DNA from: PFL42 sp963789825
GTDB taxonomy: Bacteria > Chloroflexota > Anaerolineae > Anaerolineales > E44-bin32
Direction of reading: 5' to 3'
Length of the DNA stretch: 64,000 nucleotides
NCBI GenBank assembly: GCA_963789825.1
Contig: CAWBME010000007.1
Location: forward strand, 432,227 to 496,226
Shown here one piece after another: positions 1-8,627 of the stretch (the first letter of the stretch is position 1; each line of letters opens with the position of its first letter). Below the pieces are notes generated by a model. It was given only the letters and a program-made list of their open reading frames with translations. It made no database searches and was not told where the DNA came from. The position numbers and the translations under genes were made by a program.

Positions 1-478
1 GCAGACAGCCGGTCATCTCGACCGGATGGACCCGATAGCCAAACGGCATGACGAACGACTCGATCTGGCGGATCCCGTCGAGCGTGCTTCTGCCGCTCAC
101 ACCGATGTACAGGTCGCGGTCGATCCGCAGCACGTCCCCGCCGTCCAGCGTCGCTGGCGCCTGCATCGTGCGCAGCTCTCGGTACTCCCCGAGCGCTTCG
201 GCCACCGAGCCCGCCTCCGGCCGGCGTGAGGGCGCCCCCGAGCGCAGGATCAGAGCCACTTCATCCAGCACCACGGCCATATCTTCCACGAACACCGAGT
301 CGGGAAGATCCGGCTGGACCACCAGCCGGCGCACGCTACACCCCAAGTCGGTCAAGGCCGCTTCATATGCTGCGTGCTGCTCGGTCGCCAGGTCGATGTT
401 GATCGGCTGGCGCTCGAGGTGCGTGAGCTCACAGTGGATGATCGATGGACTGACTGCCCGCGTAATCGCGACTTGCAT
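1..478 (-). CDS. Amidinohydrolase of the DDAH/arginine deiminase superfamily, 3' end cut by window edge
   Basis: This reading frame runs off the left edge. It encodes about 159 residues resembling dimethylarginine dimethylaminohydrolase, a cytosolic enzyme that hydrolyses methylated arginine to citrulline and an amine. Visible family marks are DSVFVEDMAVV near residue 61 (substrate-binding Glu/Asp loop), LDGGDVL near 111 and the LYIGVSGRS segment near 122. The catalytic His and Cys lie beyond the edge and cannot be checked. The ATG at 478 follows a strong GGAGGAAGG ribosome-binding site. The next gene upstream on the same strand ends 60 bp away, so the two may be cotranscribed. Arginine deiminase proper is less likely because the N-terminus is short and lacks that family's insertion. 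Confidence 0.8.
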   Translation of the reverse strand, partial: MQVAITRAVSPSIIHCELTHLERQPINIDLATEQHAAYEAALTDLGCSVRRLVVQPDLPDSVFVEDMAVVLDEVALILRSGAPSRRPEAGSVAEALGEYRELRTMQAPATLDGGDVLRIDRDLYIGVSGRSTLDGIRQIESFVMPFGYRVHPVEMTGCL

Positions 479-537
479 GTTCACCTTCCTCCCACTCGCT
501 TGCGACAACCGGTGGATATCTTCGCGGCGTCGGTCGT

Positions 538-1389
538 TCAAGGCGCAGTCGGCACTCCGAGGTGTGCGCTCATCCAGGCAAACATCTCTTCGGCCACCAG
601 CGCCGCGTCGAGATCATTGTGCGGTTCGTGCAGGCTGTCAGGGTAGATCCGCAGCTGCTTGTCCTCGAAGGGAATCTGCTCGAAGAATGCCGCTGTTCCC
701 CTCGCCAGGTTCAACGGATCGCTGCCTCCGTGAACGAAGAGCACCGGCACACGGATCGCCTGCGGGTGATGCTTGCCGCGTTCAACCGCAGCCAGGCACT
801 CCGTCCCCCAACGCGCGGTCGCCACGCGATGCACCAAAGGATCAGATTCGTAGGCCGCGGCTTGGGCCGGATCGCGAGACAGCGAACCGCCGCTCAGTCC
901 GAGGTTCAGGGTGAAGGTCGGCCAGACGCGGGACAGCAGCCGGGCGATGGCGACCAGATGCGGTTGCGCCACGCCGGCCGGCTCGATCGGGGTGCCGCTG
1001 AGGATCGCGCCGGCCAATTCCGGACGTGAAGCCTCGATGAAATCGAGGACGATCAGCGCTCCCAGGCTGTGCCCCAGCACGAAGCGCGGCGCCCCTGGAT
1101 CACGTTCGGCAATGACTTGCAGGAAGGCGACGAGGTCTTGCTGGTACTCCGACCATGAGCGGATGTGCCCCGGTTTCCCCGGTGAGCGGCCATGCCCGCG
1201 CAGGTCAAACCCCCACACGCCAAAGCCCTCGGCAACGCCCTTCTGAACCAAGGCAGCGTAGCGTCCGCTGTGCTCGGCGACACCGTGCACGATCGCCAGG
1301 TGACCGCGCGGCTGCGCCAGGGGAAGCCACGTCTGCATGTAGAGCGAAGCGCCTTGCGCCCCGGCGAAGTGGCTCTCCTGGTGGTTCAT
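538..1389 (-). CDS. Alpha/beta hydrolase, monoacylglycerol lipase type
   Basis: The 283-residue protein is a complete serine hydrolase of the monoglyceride-lipase branch. The oxyanion HG motif (IVHGVAEHSGRY) lies near residue 33, the nucleophile elbow GHSLGA near 107, the acid in HGGSDPLN near 223 and the catalytic His in LHEPHNDL near 253. Family length is about 270-300, so it appears intact. It has no signal peptide and should act in the cytosol on acylglycerols or similar esters; the substrate is inferred from family only. The start ATG at 1389 has a GGTGAGGA sequence just upstream. It precedes the DDAH-like gene on the same strand with a 60-bp gap. Confidence 0.85.
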   Translation of the reverse strand: MNHQESHFAGAQGASLYMQTWLPLAQPRGHLAIVHGVAEHSGRYAALVQKGVAEGFGVWGFDLRGHGRSPGKPGHIRSWSEYQQDLVAFLQVIAERDPGAPRFVLGHSLGALIVLDFIEASRPELAGAILSGTPIEPAGVAQPHLVAIARLLSRVWPTFTLNLGLSGGSLSRDPAQAAAYESDPLVHRVATARWGTECLAAVERGKHHPQAIRVPVLFVHGGSDPLNLARGTAAFFEQIPFEDKQLRIYPDSLHEPHNDLDAALVAEEMFAWMSAHLGVPTAP

Positions 1390-1660
1390 CGTGTCCTCAC
1401 CTCTCGGCTACGATCTCCCTGTCGGCAGGGCGAAGGTAGGCCCCCTCCAGCAGCTTTCAGCAATTCCGCGGCCAAGACGTCGATTCTCCGGCCGATTGGT
1501 TTCTGGATGGGGATCGTTCAGCGCGGCCTGCCGGGTGGAGCGTGCCCCATCTCCTGGAGGATTGCGGAGCCACGTGTACGCCCATCGCCGCCCATTGTCA
1601 GGATGACCGGTGTCCCGAGGACCGGACGCGCGCCGTGCAGACAATTCCCGCGGCCAGAGG
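1390..1660. other. Intergenic, no gene recognised
   Basis: These 271 bp between two minus-strand genes hold no open frame with family features. No attC core boxes or convincing terminator were seen. Confidence 0.5.
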
Positions 1661-2020
1661 TCAGATCCACTCCAGTTGATCGACCGTCCGCTCGTTGCGC
1701 ACGTCGCCCGTGTTCAGCGTTCCGGCCGGCTCGAGCAACACGACCCAGGCTTCCTCCGCGGCAACCGGGCGATGCTCAACGCCTGCCGGGACCACTGCCA
1801 GATCCCCTTCTCCGAGCTCAAGGGCGCGTTCCCGCAGATCAATCCGCAGGCGTCCGCGCACGACAAGGAACAGTTCGTCCTGCTGCTCATGACGGTGCCA
1901 GGTGAAATCCCCCCGCAGTTTCGCCACCTTCACCAACTGACCATTCAGGGTGGCGATGACCTTGGGGCTCCACAGGTCGTCGAACTGAGCGAACTTGGCT
2001 GACAGGTTGATCACATCCAT
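1661..2020 (-). CDS. Small cupin-domain protein
   Basis: This 119-residue single-domain protein is a cupin of the mannose-6-phosphate-isomerase-like group. The metal-binding motif reads WHRHEQQDELFLVVRG (residues 40-55), with His, His and Glu ligands, and the second motif VVPAGVEHRP is near 77. There is no signal peptide. Single cupins of this size are common stand-alone cassette or island genes with unknown substrates. The ATG at 2020 follows an AAGGG-type ribosome-binding site. The gene stands alone, with gaps of 102 and 271 bp to its neighbours on the same strand. Confidence 0.85.
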   Translation of the reverse strand: MDVINLSAKFAQFDDLWSPKVIATLNGQLVKVAKLRGDFTWHRHEQQDELFLVVRGRLRIDLRERALELGEGDLAVVPAGVEHRPVAAEEAWVVLLEPAGTLNTGDVRNERTVDQLEWI

Positions 2021-2122
2021 CGCGGCCTTCCCTTTGGTCGCGCCGATGGAGGCCGCAAGGTGGCGTTGGCAGGCAGCTCAGCGCGGGGAGCCCCAGTCAC
2101 CGTGCACCTGGGCGCCGGAGGC

Positions 2123-2536
2123 TCAGCCGTAGGCGTAGGAAACCTGGACGCAGGCTTGCGCAGCGGCCGGGTCGACGATCAGGAGCATGTACTCGAACTG
2201 GCCGCCGCTGTCCAGCGCCAGTGACTCAGGGCGGCCGCCGATCCAGTACGCCGGATGGCCTTCCACCTGTCCGAAGCTGGCTGCATCCAGGCAGCCCACA
2301 GGCCCTTCCGAGGTCAGCGGTGGGAGAGACTCCACATCGTCCAAGGATGCAGTGCGGAGGCTCAAACCCAGCGCCCCTGCCCAGGCGCCGACTTCGTTCT
2401 CGTCGGCCGGGAGCAGGCAGTATCCGCTGCGTGTTCCGTCCAGCATGGCGCACCGCATGGACCGCGCAGCCGGGTCGATCGACAGCACCTGCGCTACATC
2501 CGTTTCCAGGGAGGACCGGTTGGCGGCATTCCACAA
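2123..2536 (-). CDS. Hypothetical protein, probable lipoprotein with damaged start
   Basis: From the TTG at 2536 the frame gives 137 residues of unrecognised sequence. The same frame continues upstream without a stop and encodes a hydrophobic stretch FLLGACSILLTSCSG that looks like a lipoprotein signal peptide with a lipobox Cys. A GGAGG sequence lies just ahead of an ATC codon at 2594-2596 exactly where a start would be expected. The natural start may have been ATG and be mutated, or be an assembly error. If so, the mature protein is an exported lipoprotein of about 150 residues. No family was recognised. Confidence 0.55.
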   Translation of the reverse strand: MWNAANRSSLETDVAQVLSIDPAARSMRCAMLDGTRSGYCLLPADENEVGAWAGALGLSLRTASLDDVESLPPLTSEGPVGCLDAASFGQVEGHPAYWIGGRPESLALDSGGQFEYMLLIVDPAAAQACVQVSYAYG

Positions 2537-2668
2537 CCCGCTGCATGAGGTGAGCAGGATGGAGCACGCTCCCAGGAGGAATACCTGCCTGGTGATCCTT
2601 GCCTCCGATCGCCCGGCCGTCGGCGCGATTGGCTGCGTCCCGGCGCCTGACCGGGCGAATGTGCGCTT

Positions 2669-2989
2669 CTAGTAGCGACCGCGCGGCCGTCCCGAGGAAC
2701 CCCGGCTTCCGCGATTGTCGTATCCCCCGCCGGACCGCTCCTCGCGCGGCCGAGCGAAGTTGACCGTCAGCGCTCTCCCGTCCAGCTGGGTTCCGCTGAA
2801 CATCGTGATGGCCTTCTGAGCCTCTGCCTGCGACTCCATCTCGACGAAACCGAACCCCTTCGAGCGTCCGGTGTCGCGGTCCGTGATCAAGCTCACGGAC
2901 TTGACCGTGCCGGCCTTGGCGAACATCTCCTGCAGATCACTCTCGCGGGCAGTGTAGGGCAGATTGCCGACGTACAGTTTGGTCTCCAT
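2669..2989 (-). CDS. RNA-binding protein with one RRM domain and Arg/Gly tail
   Basis: The 106-residue protein has a single RNA recognition motif. RNP2 reads LYVGNLPY at residues 4-11 and RNP1 reads KGFGFVEM near 44-51. A short tail rich in Arg, Gly and Ser (about 83-106) follows. Bacterial single-RRM proteins of this size bind single-stranded RNA and are often cold- or stress-induced in cyanobacteria and Chloroflexota; that role is family knowledge only. I chose the ATG at 2989 because METKLYVGN matches the usual start and an AGGAAACG sequence precedes it. A related RRM gene lies at 35499-35759 on the other strand, without the Gly/Arg tail. Confidence 0.9.
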   Translation of the reverse strand: METKLYVGNLPYTARESDLQEMFAKAGTVKSVSLITDRDTGRSKGFGFVEMESQAEAQKAITMFSGTQLDGRALTVNFARPREERSGGGYDNRGSRGSSGRPRGRY

Positions 2990-3186
2990 GCGTGCGTTTC
3001 CTCTGTGGGAACGAGCGGTTTCTGCGGGCGGGCCCCCCACCCGGCAGATCCTGCCAAGTGCGAAGCGCCAACGGTGCCAGGAGTGTATCACGGGGTGGAG
3101 GACTCCCGGATGAGCGCCACGCCGGCCACCGGCTGCAGTGATCGGTGGTCAGGAGCGGGAGTCCGCCGGCCCGCCCTCCTCCAGGG

Positions 3187-3687
3187 TCAGCCCGCTGCGG
3201 CGCCCGCCGCGGCCAACAAGCCCTGCAGATCGAGCGGGGCGGTGTACATGCTCAGACGGCCATCATCGCCTTCCGGCCAGTGCTGGCGAGGCCGGTCCCA
3301 GTAGAGCTCGAGGCCATTGCCATCGGGGTCGCGCAGATACAGCGCTTCAGACACGCCGTGATCGCTGGCGCCTTCCAGCGCGATGCCGGCCTCGATCAAG
3401 CGGCGCAATGCCTGACCCAGTGCGCCGCGCTCTGGGTAGCGAATGGCAAAGTGGTACAGGCCGGTCGATCCCCTGGGCGGCGGCGCCCCGTCCAGGCTTT
3501 CCCACGTGTTCAGCCCGATGTGGTGATGGTAGCCGCCGGCGCTCAGGAAAGCAGCCGCGTCTCCCATCCGCATCACCAGGTCAAAGCCCAGCACGCCGTG
3601 GTAGAAGCCGATGGCGCGCTCAAGGTCGGCGACCTTCAAGTGCACGTGTCCGATATCCACACCCGCCGGAATCTGCTCCACCGTCAC
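3187..3687 (-). CDS. VOC-family protein, catechol-2,3-dioxygenase-like
   Basis: The 166-residue protein belongs to the vicinal-oxygen-chelate superfamily. It begins with the typical first beta-alpha-beta module (IGHVHLKVADLERAIGFY, from residue 12). The motif HHHIGLNTW near 54-62 carries a metal ligand as in CatE/YwbC-like ring-cleavage dioxygenases. A second module ends with RDPDGNGLELYWDRP near 130, holding the Glu ligand. The GTG at 3687 was chosen because GGGAAGGG precedes it; the longer frame upstream lacks family similarity. The substrate is unknown. The gene stands alone on the minus strand. Confidence 0.85.
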   Translation of the reverse strand: MTVEQIPAGVDIGHVHLKVADLERAIGFYHGVLGFDLVMRMGDAAAFLSAGGYHHHIGLNTWESLDGAPPPRGSTGLYHFAIRYPERGALGQALRRLIEAGIALEGASDHGVSEALYLRDPDGNGLELYWDRPRQHWPEGDDGRLSMYTAPLDLQGLLAAAGAAAG

Positions 3688-4608
3688 TCCCTTCCCGTTG
3701 CCGCACGGTCCCTGACCGACCCGCGGCACGCCGCCGGGTCGCCCTCTCCGATTCGCCAGCACCGGCAAGCTCACTGCCGCACGGTCAGCCAGCCTCTCTG
3801 CCAGCTACTGGAACCCCTCGAAACCCATGTCGCCTCCACCTGCGACCTGAACTCGGCCACGATTCCTGCGAGCATGGCCCACGAGAGCGGGATTGTCCCC
3901 GAGCAGGCGATCTCCACGGGGTCCGGCCCAACGTCCCCGCAATGCACGCGCTGGACCCAATCGTCCGCACCTGCTGAGGGGTACATGGAAGGACCGGAGC
4001 CCGTCGAGGGGCAACCGTCCAAACCGTGGGGACCGCAGCCGGCATGTCGAAGGCGATCCGTAGGCCATGGGTCGACTCGCCCGTTTGAAAGGAGCCCAGC
4101 CTCAGCTCGGCGCTGGCGCGGACGTGCCGCCTGGTGCCGGCAGAATCTCTGCACGCCAAAGCCTGCGACCCCGATCGCCCTCGCCACCAGCTGCAGGAGA
4201 AGCGCTCTGCCCGTCGCCTTGACCTCTCGACCTTGGGGCGCCTACCCAGGACGTCCGCCGGCAACCGCACCGATCCCGCACCTGACGTGCGCTCGGGCAA
4301 CGGGGAGAAAGTATATCGGACTTCGCTTGCCCGAATATCGCCCGGCCCTGTGCCTAGCTGGCGGCAAAGAAACACCGTGTGATCGTCCAACCCTCTCCCC
4401 TAGCCCCTCCCTCTGCATGAGCCGACATCCGCGACTCACACGAGTTCCGCAGGGGAAGGGGTCGACATTCCTGGGGGGTGGGGGGAGCTTGGCTCCCCCC
4501 ACCCCCCAAGATCTTGTTCCCCCTCCTCGCCACGGTTCATGGCGTACCCGTGCGCCGTCCTCGGAGAGGGGGTCAGGGGGTGAGGTCTACACGTCTTTGC
4601 GCAAGCTC
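3688..4608. other. Long intergenic stretch with a G-rich hairpin
   Basis: These 921 bp contain several overlapping open frames in all directions, including a long plus-strand frame, but none shows family motifs or a convincing ribosome-binding site. The segment from 4380 to 4600 is low-complexity C- or G-rich sequence of the kind often seen between Chloroflexota genes. Confidence 0.5.
4473..4507. repeat. Perfect inverted repeat, 16-bp arms
   Basis: GGGGGGTGGGGGGAGC (4473-4488) is followed by a 3-base TTG loop and its exact complement (4492-4507). The runs of six G could also form a quadruplex. There is no T-tract, so a standard terminator is unlikely. It lies about 100 bp from the 3' end of the methyltransferase-like gene at 4609. 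Confidence 0.8.
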
Positions 4609-5124
4609 CTAGAGGAGGAAGGGGATGAACATCTTCGTTTGCGCCGTGTAAGCCTCGTAGGCCGCACCGAACTTCACCCGGCTATCCTGCTCTTCGGCCC
4701 GCGCCGTCAGGTACAGAAAGACGGAAACGGCGGCGCCCAGGAGCGCATTTTGAGCGGACGGATGCTTGAGCACGACCCCCCAGGCGAAGTACAGCAGCGA
4801 GGCATACAACGGATGTCGAATGCGGCGGTACACGCCGCTCGAGACCAGGAGAGTCGTCGCCTCGATCGATCCACTCGGGCGGCCTCGCTTGCGTAGCAGC
4901 AGAAACCCCTGTAGGGCGAGCGCCACGGAGCCGGCAAGCAGGATCCAGGAGATCAGCTGGGTCGGTGCTGCCGGCCGGTAGAACCAGGCATCCAGGTTGA
5001 GCAAGACCAGGCCCAGCAGGCATGTGAAGGCCCAGAATCGGAAGAAGCCGTAGGTGCGCGGCCGGGAAAACGATGCGCGAGAGGCATACGCCAGCAGGAC
5101 AGTACCCGCAAGGAACACCAGCAT
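4609..5124 (-). CDS. Membrane methyltransferase of the ICMT/PEMT type
   Basis: This 171-residue integral membrane protein has about four to five hydrophobic segments. Its C-terminal half carries the family core: GVYRRIRHPLYAS near residue 98, a further membrane helix, and a C-terminal EEQDSRVKFGAAYEAY segment. These are the SAM-binding and substrate elements of isoprenylcysteine carboxyl methyltransferase and phospholipid N-methyltransferase relatives. In bacteria such proteins methylate small lipids or unknown substrates in the inner membrane. The ATG at 5124 starts directly before the first membrane segment; longer starts add unrelated Arg-rich sequence. It stands alone. Confidence 0.8.
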   Translation of the reverse strand: MLVFLAGTVLLAYASRASFSRPRTYGFFRFWAFTCLLGLVLLNLDAWFYRPAAPTQLISWILLAGSVALALQGFLLLRKRGRPSGSIEATTLLVSSGVYRRIRHPLYASLLYFAWGVVLKHPSAQNALLGAAVSVFLYLTARAEEQDSRVKFGAAYEAYTAQTKMFIPFLL

Positions 5125-5362
5125 TCGCGCGCTCAAATGCGGCCTCCTGACAAGAGAGAGACTTCCTTGTCTAGCCTGCGGCCAGTGCCGGGCCTCCCGC
5201 GCCGATCCACGTCCCGGGAGAGATCGGGGCAATCGCTCTGGGTCGGCAAGGGTCTGGGGGGACTTGCGCTTGCAGCCTGTCCTTGACCGGCGCGTGCTCG
5301 CCGTCGTAGGTCCATCGTGCGCTCCAAGGGGGCGAGACAGACGGCGCCAAGCCCATTCAGCG

Positions 5363-5995
5363 TCATTCGCCTTTGTCCAGTCTGCGGAGCACCAGGCGCA
5401 GGCGGGCCGCCTGCGCCTGCGTGAGCTCGGGGGTTCTGCCTGCGAGGATGGCTACAAACGTGCCCCGGTTCGCCCCATCCACTGCCGGAAGGAGGCTCTC
5501 GGCATGCGTGGGAAGATCCCGCGGGTTGCAGGTCTCAAGTTGTGCTGCCAGGATTGGGAGAATCCGAGGGCGAGAAACCGGCAGAGCGCTCGCCACGCCC
5601 GCCAATGCTCTCATTCCCCACACCACGGTGATCAGCGTTCCGCCCGCAATTGCCGCCAGCACCGCGTCGATCTGGTCCCAGATTTCCGCTGGCCGGAGCG
5701 TACTGATCGTCGCCAGCGCAATCATGCCGCCCCACACCATCCGGTTGTTCCTCGCTGCCAGCAGACGCAGGAAGTCGGACACATAGGGTGCGATCAGGTC
5801 CGGCCTGAGGTAGCCGATTTCATAGAGCACCTTCACACAGTCGCTCTGCACGGCCGGCGTAGCGTGCCGTAGGTTGGCGGCGATTTCTGCAATCCCGTCG
5901 CGGTCTAGCGTGCGCGCCAGGGCACGCGCCAGTTCCTGATTCGGAACCTCATCTCTGCGTCCCTGGTAGTAGGCAATCCGCTCGATCGCACTCAT
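5363..5995 (-). CDS. HEAT-repeat-like helical protein
   Basis: The 210-residue protein is predominantly alpha-helical with repeating hydrophobic helix pairs, such as AVQSDCVKVLYEIGYLRPDLI and ALATISTLRPAEIWDQIDA. This resembles HEAT/armadillo-type scaffolds. No catalytic motif is seen. Such proteins are found in Anaerolineae as unassigned cytosolic proteins. The ATG at 5995 begins MSAIERIAYY; the longer upstream frame is low-quality. The 240 bp between its end and the membrane methyltransferase contain no clear gene. The function is unknown. Confidence 0.6.
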   Translation of the reverse strand: MSAIERIAYYQGRRDEVPNQELARALARTLDRDGIAEIAANLRHATPAVQSDCVKVLYEIGYLRPDLIAPYVSDFLRLLAARNNRMVWGGMIALATISTLRPAEIWDQIDAVLAAIAGGTLITVVWGMRALAGVASALPVSRPRILPILAAQLETCNPRDLPTHAESLLPAVDGANRGTFVAILAGRTPELTQAQAARLRLVLRRLDKGE

Positions 5996-6209
5996 CCCTG
6001 GCCCTCCGCTCCCGGAGGCACGTGTCCGGAGCCTGCGCCCAACGCACTGGAGCAGCCCATCAGCGAAGAATCTCGCCACCCTCGGACCCGGCCGGAAGGA
6101 GCGGCTCTCCCCCCAAGCGCTGCCTGGGCGGCCCAAGCCGGCGATCCTCGTGCGAACGACGATTGCGCACGGTAGGAGCCGCTCCGCCGGCTGGCTCGCC
6201 GATCACTGA

Positions 6210-6689
6210 TCACTCCCAGGGGACGGTCACCGGCGCGTTCTGCGTCGGAATCGGCGCGGCGCGATCGGCAATGGTGATCGAGTATGTTCCGCCCGGCTCA
6301 ACTTCGACGGCTTTCAGCACCGAGCGCGGACACGGCTCTGCCGGACGGCAACTCGTGGCGCCGTACTGGTAGTCATCCGGCGCCTCGATCAGGGTGGCGT
6401 AGAAGACATAGGTTCCAGGAGCCTCCACCGTGAAGCTGACCGGCGGCGAAGTGGGAAGCACCACCAGTCCATGCGAGCCTGCCGGGTAGAAGCTCTTGAA
6501 GGTCCTTCCAGTGGCGACCTCCTGGGCGTAGATCGTGGCGGCGAATCCGGCGCCTCCACCGCCCATGTCGAAGGTCACCGTCACCGTGGCCAACTGCGGC
6601 TCCGGTGGAATGACGCCGACGCAGCTACAGAGCAGAGCTGGGAGCAGCAATCCAATCGCCGCTTTCCACGGCACGCTTCGAGGCTTCAT
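6210..6689 (-). CDS. Exported lipoprotein of unknown function
   Basis: The 159-residue protein starts with a lipoprotein signal peptide (MKPRSVPWKAAIGLLLPALL) followed by the lipobox Cys in LLCSC. The mature part is beta-rich with Pro and Gly turns and two Cys in the segment SCRPAEPCP near 117-125, possibly a disulfide. It probably sits on the outer face of the cytoplasmic membrane. No family was recognised. The ATG at 6689 follows GGGAGGACGAG. The gene stands alone on the minus strand, 114 bp after the DinB-like gene. Confidence 0.7.
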   Translation of the reverse strand: MKPRSVPWKAAIGLLLPALLCSCVGVIPPEPQLATVTVTFDMGGGGAGFAATIYAQEVATGRTFKSFYPAGSHGLVVLPTSPPVSFTVEAPGTYVFYATLIEAPDDYQYGATSCRPAEPCPRSVLKAVEVEPGGTYSITIADRAAPIPTQNAPVTVPWE

Positions 6690-6802
6690 CTCGTCCTCCC
6701 GACCTTCACGGCCTGCCGCCAATCCTCGCTCCTGGGACAACGCCGCCATCGCCCCGTATCTCCCTTGCGCAGCCTTGGCGCCGGTCCGCCGACTGCAATG
6801 TG

Positions 6803-7315
6803 CTACTTCCAGACGGTCAGCAAGGCGTGAACTTGTTCGCGGTGCTCGCGGTAGTGCCACCAGGTGTTGGCCGCGACCATGTGCCACATCGGGTCGCCTT
6901 GCCGCCAGGCGAACCGGTCGCCGTCGAAGAGATCTGCCTTCGACATGCGGCCGATGGCTTCGACGACTTTAGCGTGCTCCGCCTCCGCTTCTTGCTGCAC
7001 TTGCTCCAGCCGTCGATCGCGGTTCTCGTCGAAGGTGAGCTGGTTCAGACGGTCGAGGTCATCCCAGGTCATGCCCGGAGCGGGCCGTTCCGGCGTCAAG
7101 CCGCGGTAGCTCGCATCCAGCCATTCCAGCATGCGCCGTTCCCAAGCCGTCAGGTGGGCCAGCATGTCCTTGATAGACCGGCCGCCTTCGAGCTCAGGCT
7201 GCATCCACTGGCCGGGGTGGAGGCGGGACAGCGTTGTCTGCAGCTCTCGCCATTCGCCGCTGACCAGGTCAAGAAGGGCCTCAGCCGAGGCCGGAGGTTG
7301 CTCTGCGTCACTCAC
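6803..7315 (-). CDS. DinB/ClbS-like four-helix bundle protein
   Basis: The 170-residue protein is a DinB-superfamily four-helix bundle. Features are the central helix motif IKDMLAHLTAWERRMLEW (near 50), and a C-terminal helix with MVAANTWWHYREHREQV whose His residues match the metal-site region of the ClbS/DfsB and DinB families. Members act as thiol-dependent hydrolases or transferases, or in colibactin resistance; the role here is unknown. The GTG at 7315 has GAGGAGA at the right distance. Four other DinB-like genes occur in the window (10480-11070, 18200-18896, 50239-50757, 59469-60002). Confidence 0.8.
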   Translation of the reverse strand: MSDAEQPPASAEALLDLVSGEWRELQTTLSRLHPGQWMQPELEGGRSIKDMLAHLTAWERRMLEWLDASYRGLTPERPAPGMTWDDLDRLNQLTFDENRDRRLEQVQQEAEAEHAKVVEAIGRMSKADLFDGDRFAWRQGDPMWHMVAANTWWHYREHREQVHALLTVWK

Positions 7316-7465
7316 GGCGTCTCCTCGTGGAGAATGTCCGGCCGGGGATCGCCTCGTCGGTCGCACCTGCCGGCACTACGATTCTATCGTAGCGATCCCC
7401 TGCAGTCCCGGGGCTCCTGCTTTCCGCGGCGTGGCGGTGCACCCCGAAGCCACCTGCGGCCCTTC

Positions 7466-7831
7466 TCACTCACCACGGGCGCGCGAGCCGGTCTCCCGCG
7501 CCTGCTTGGCTGGGAGGCCTCTGGCGAACGCCAGTCCCTCATCCACCCAGGCGCGCAGCTGCGCCTCGGTCCTCGTCCCCGCAGGACGAACCTGCACCCA
7601 GCCTCTCGCCGGACCCGCAGGCATCATGAATGGGCCGACATGGGACGTTGCCACCGCCAGTTCCGCCCGCTCGGCGCCGAGGCGGACGATCAGGTCCTTC
7701 CCGATCACGCCGCAAGCCATGTTGCCATGCAGCATGAACCCGATCCCGCCAAACATCTCCTTCTCAGAGATACCCCTTCGTCCTTTGAGCGCCCCGTGCA
7801 CGCGCTCTGCCAGCTTGCGGTCATAGGCCAT
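7466..7831 (-). CDS. TfoX N-terminal-domain protein
   Basis: The 121-residue protein is a stand-alone TfoX/Sxy N-terminal domain. It shows the family start MAYDRKLAERV and the core KEMFGGIGFMLHGNMACGV (residues 24-42), followed by DLIVRLG. Unlike full-length Sxy it lacks the C-terminal helix-hairpin domain, so a competence role should not be assumed. These short forms are common as single acquired genes. The ATG at 7831 overlaps the 3' end of the damaged GNAT frame by 11 bp, and a GGAGATC sequence serves as ribosome-binding site. Confidence 0.9.
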   Translation of the reverse strand: MAYDRKLAERVHGALKGRRGISEKEMFGGIGFMLHGNMACGVIGKDLIVRLGAERAELAVATSHVGPFMMPAGPARGWVQVRPAGTRTEAQLRAWVDEGLAFARGLPAKQARETGSRARGE

Positions 7832-8351
7832 GGCGATCTCCCGGAGTGCTGCTCACGAGTTGACCGGCAGGGTCGCCGGTCGGGCTGGATGCGCCCCGTC
7901 GATAGCGGACGAAGCTCTCGCCGGCAATCTCCACCTCCGCCTCGGGTGCATAGGCCAAAGGAGAAACGCCGCTGACCCTGGTGCAAGTCGTGGGGAGGGG
8001 TACCGTCACCGAGGCCAGGTTGTGCTCAGCGAAGGCGCGGCGCACGATGACCTCATCGATGGCAGACCCGGTGCCCCGGACGCGCGGGGCGAGCGCCAAT
8101 CCGAAATCGGCTTCACCTTGCTCCGGCTGCAACCCGCCCCAGCCGGCGAACTGGCCATCGACCTCGATCGCCGATGGGCCGTAGCCATGCTCCTCCTACA
8201 TCGCCTCCCTCGCCGCCAGGTACTCGTCACCGTCGATCTCGGTGAACGGCAGGCTTGACAGCGGCGTCTGTCGCACCGCAGGCGGGTCCGCCACCAAGGC
8301 CATCAGTCCCGACCTGGGAGCTTCGGACAGTTCACGCGGCTCGATCTTCAG
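7821..8351 (-). pseudogene. GNAT acetyltransferase with in-frame TAG
   Basis: Translated through one stop, this frame gives a GNAT-like protein of about 176 residues. It includes FAGWGGLQPEQGEADFGLAL, an acetyl-CoA loop variant RVRGTGSAI, and the C-terminal EVEIAGESFVRYR. A TAG at 8196-8198 interrupts the frame after about 51 codons, and the downstream part lacks a good start until an ATG at 8132 that would drop the N-terminal strands. The start itself is unclear; a CTG at 8351 sits where the family methionine would be. I read it as a nonsense-damaged gene. The frame continues into the start of the TfoX-like gene. Confidence 0.6.
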
Positions 8352-8627
8352 CTCACTTCACCCCCGCTGTAGCATGAGCAGCCTTTCCCTCGTACTCGGC
8401 AGGGAATGACCCTGCTGGGGCTCGTTCTTTTCGCATGCCCGCGACGCAGGTCGCGCCTCGGCGGCGAGGCATTCACCCCTTCGACCTCCCAAGGGTAGCT
8501 GGTACCAACTCGAGCCGGGTGGGTCCGCAGGAAGCCTTTGCGGTCAGGGCCAACCCTGCAGCGGGCCTGCCCCAGGGGTCTAGCCTCGGGGCCTACACCC
8601 AGGCCTCCTGCGCCGGACCGGACGCGA

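Noticed and set aside
3145..4896. Plus-strand open frame of 583 codons
   Set aside because: Arg/Pro/Ser-rich composition, overlaps two clear minus-strand genes, no family motif; a GC-rich shadow.
6800..7975. Plus-strand open frame of 391 codons
   Set aside because: Antisense to the DinB-like and TfoX-like genes, which have clear motifs and ribosome-binding sites.
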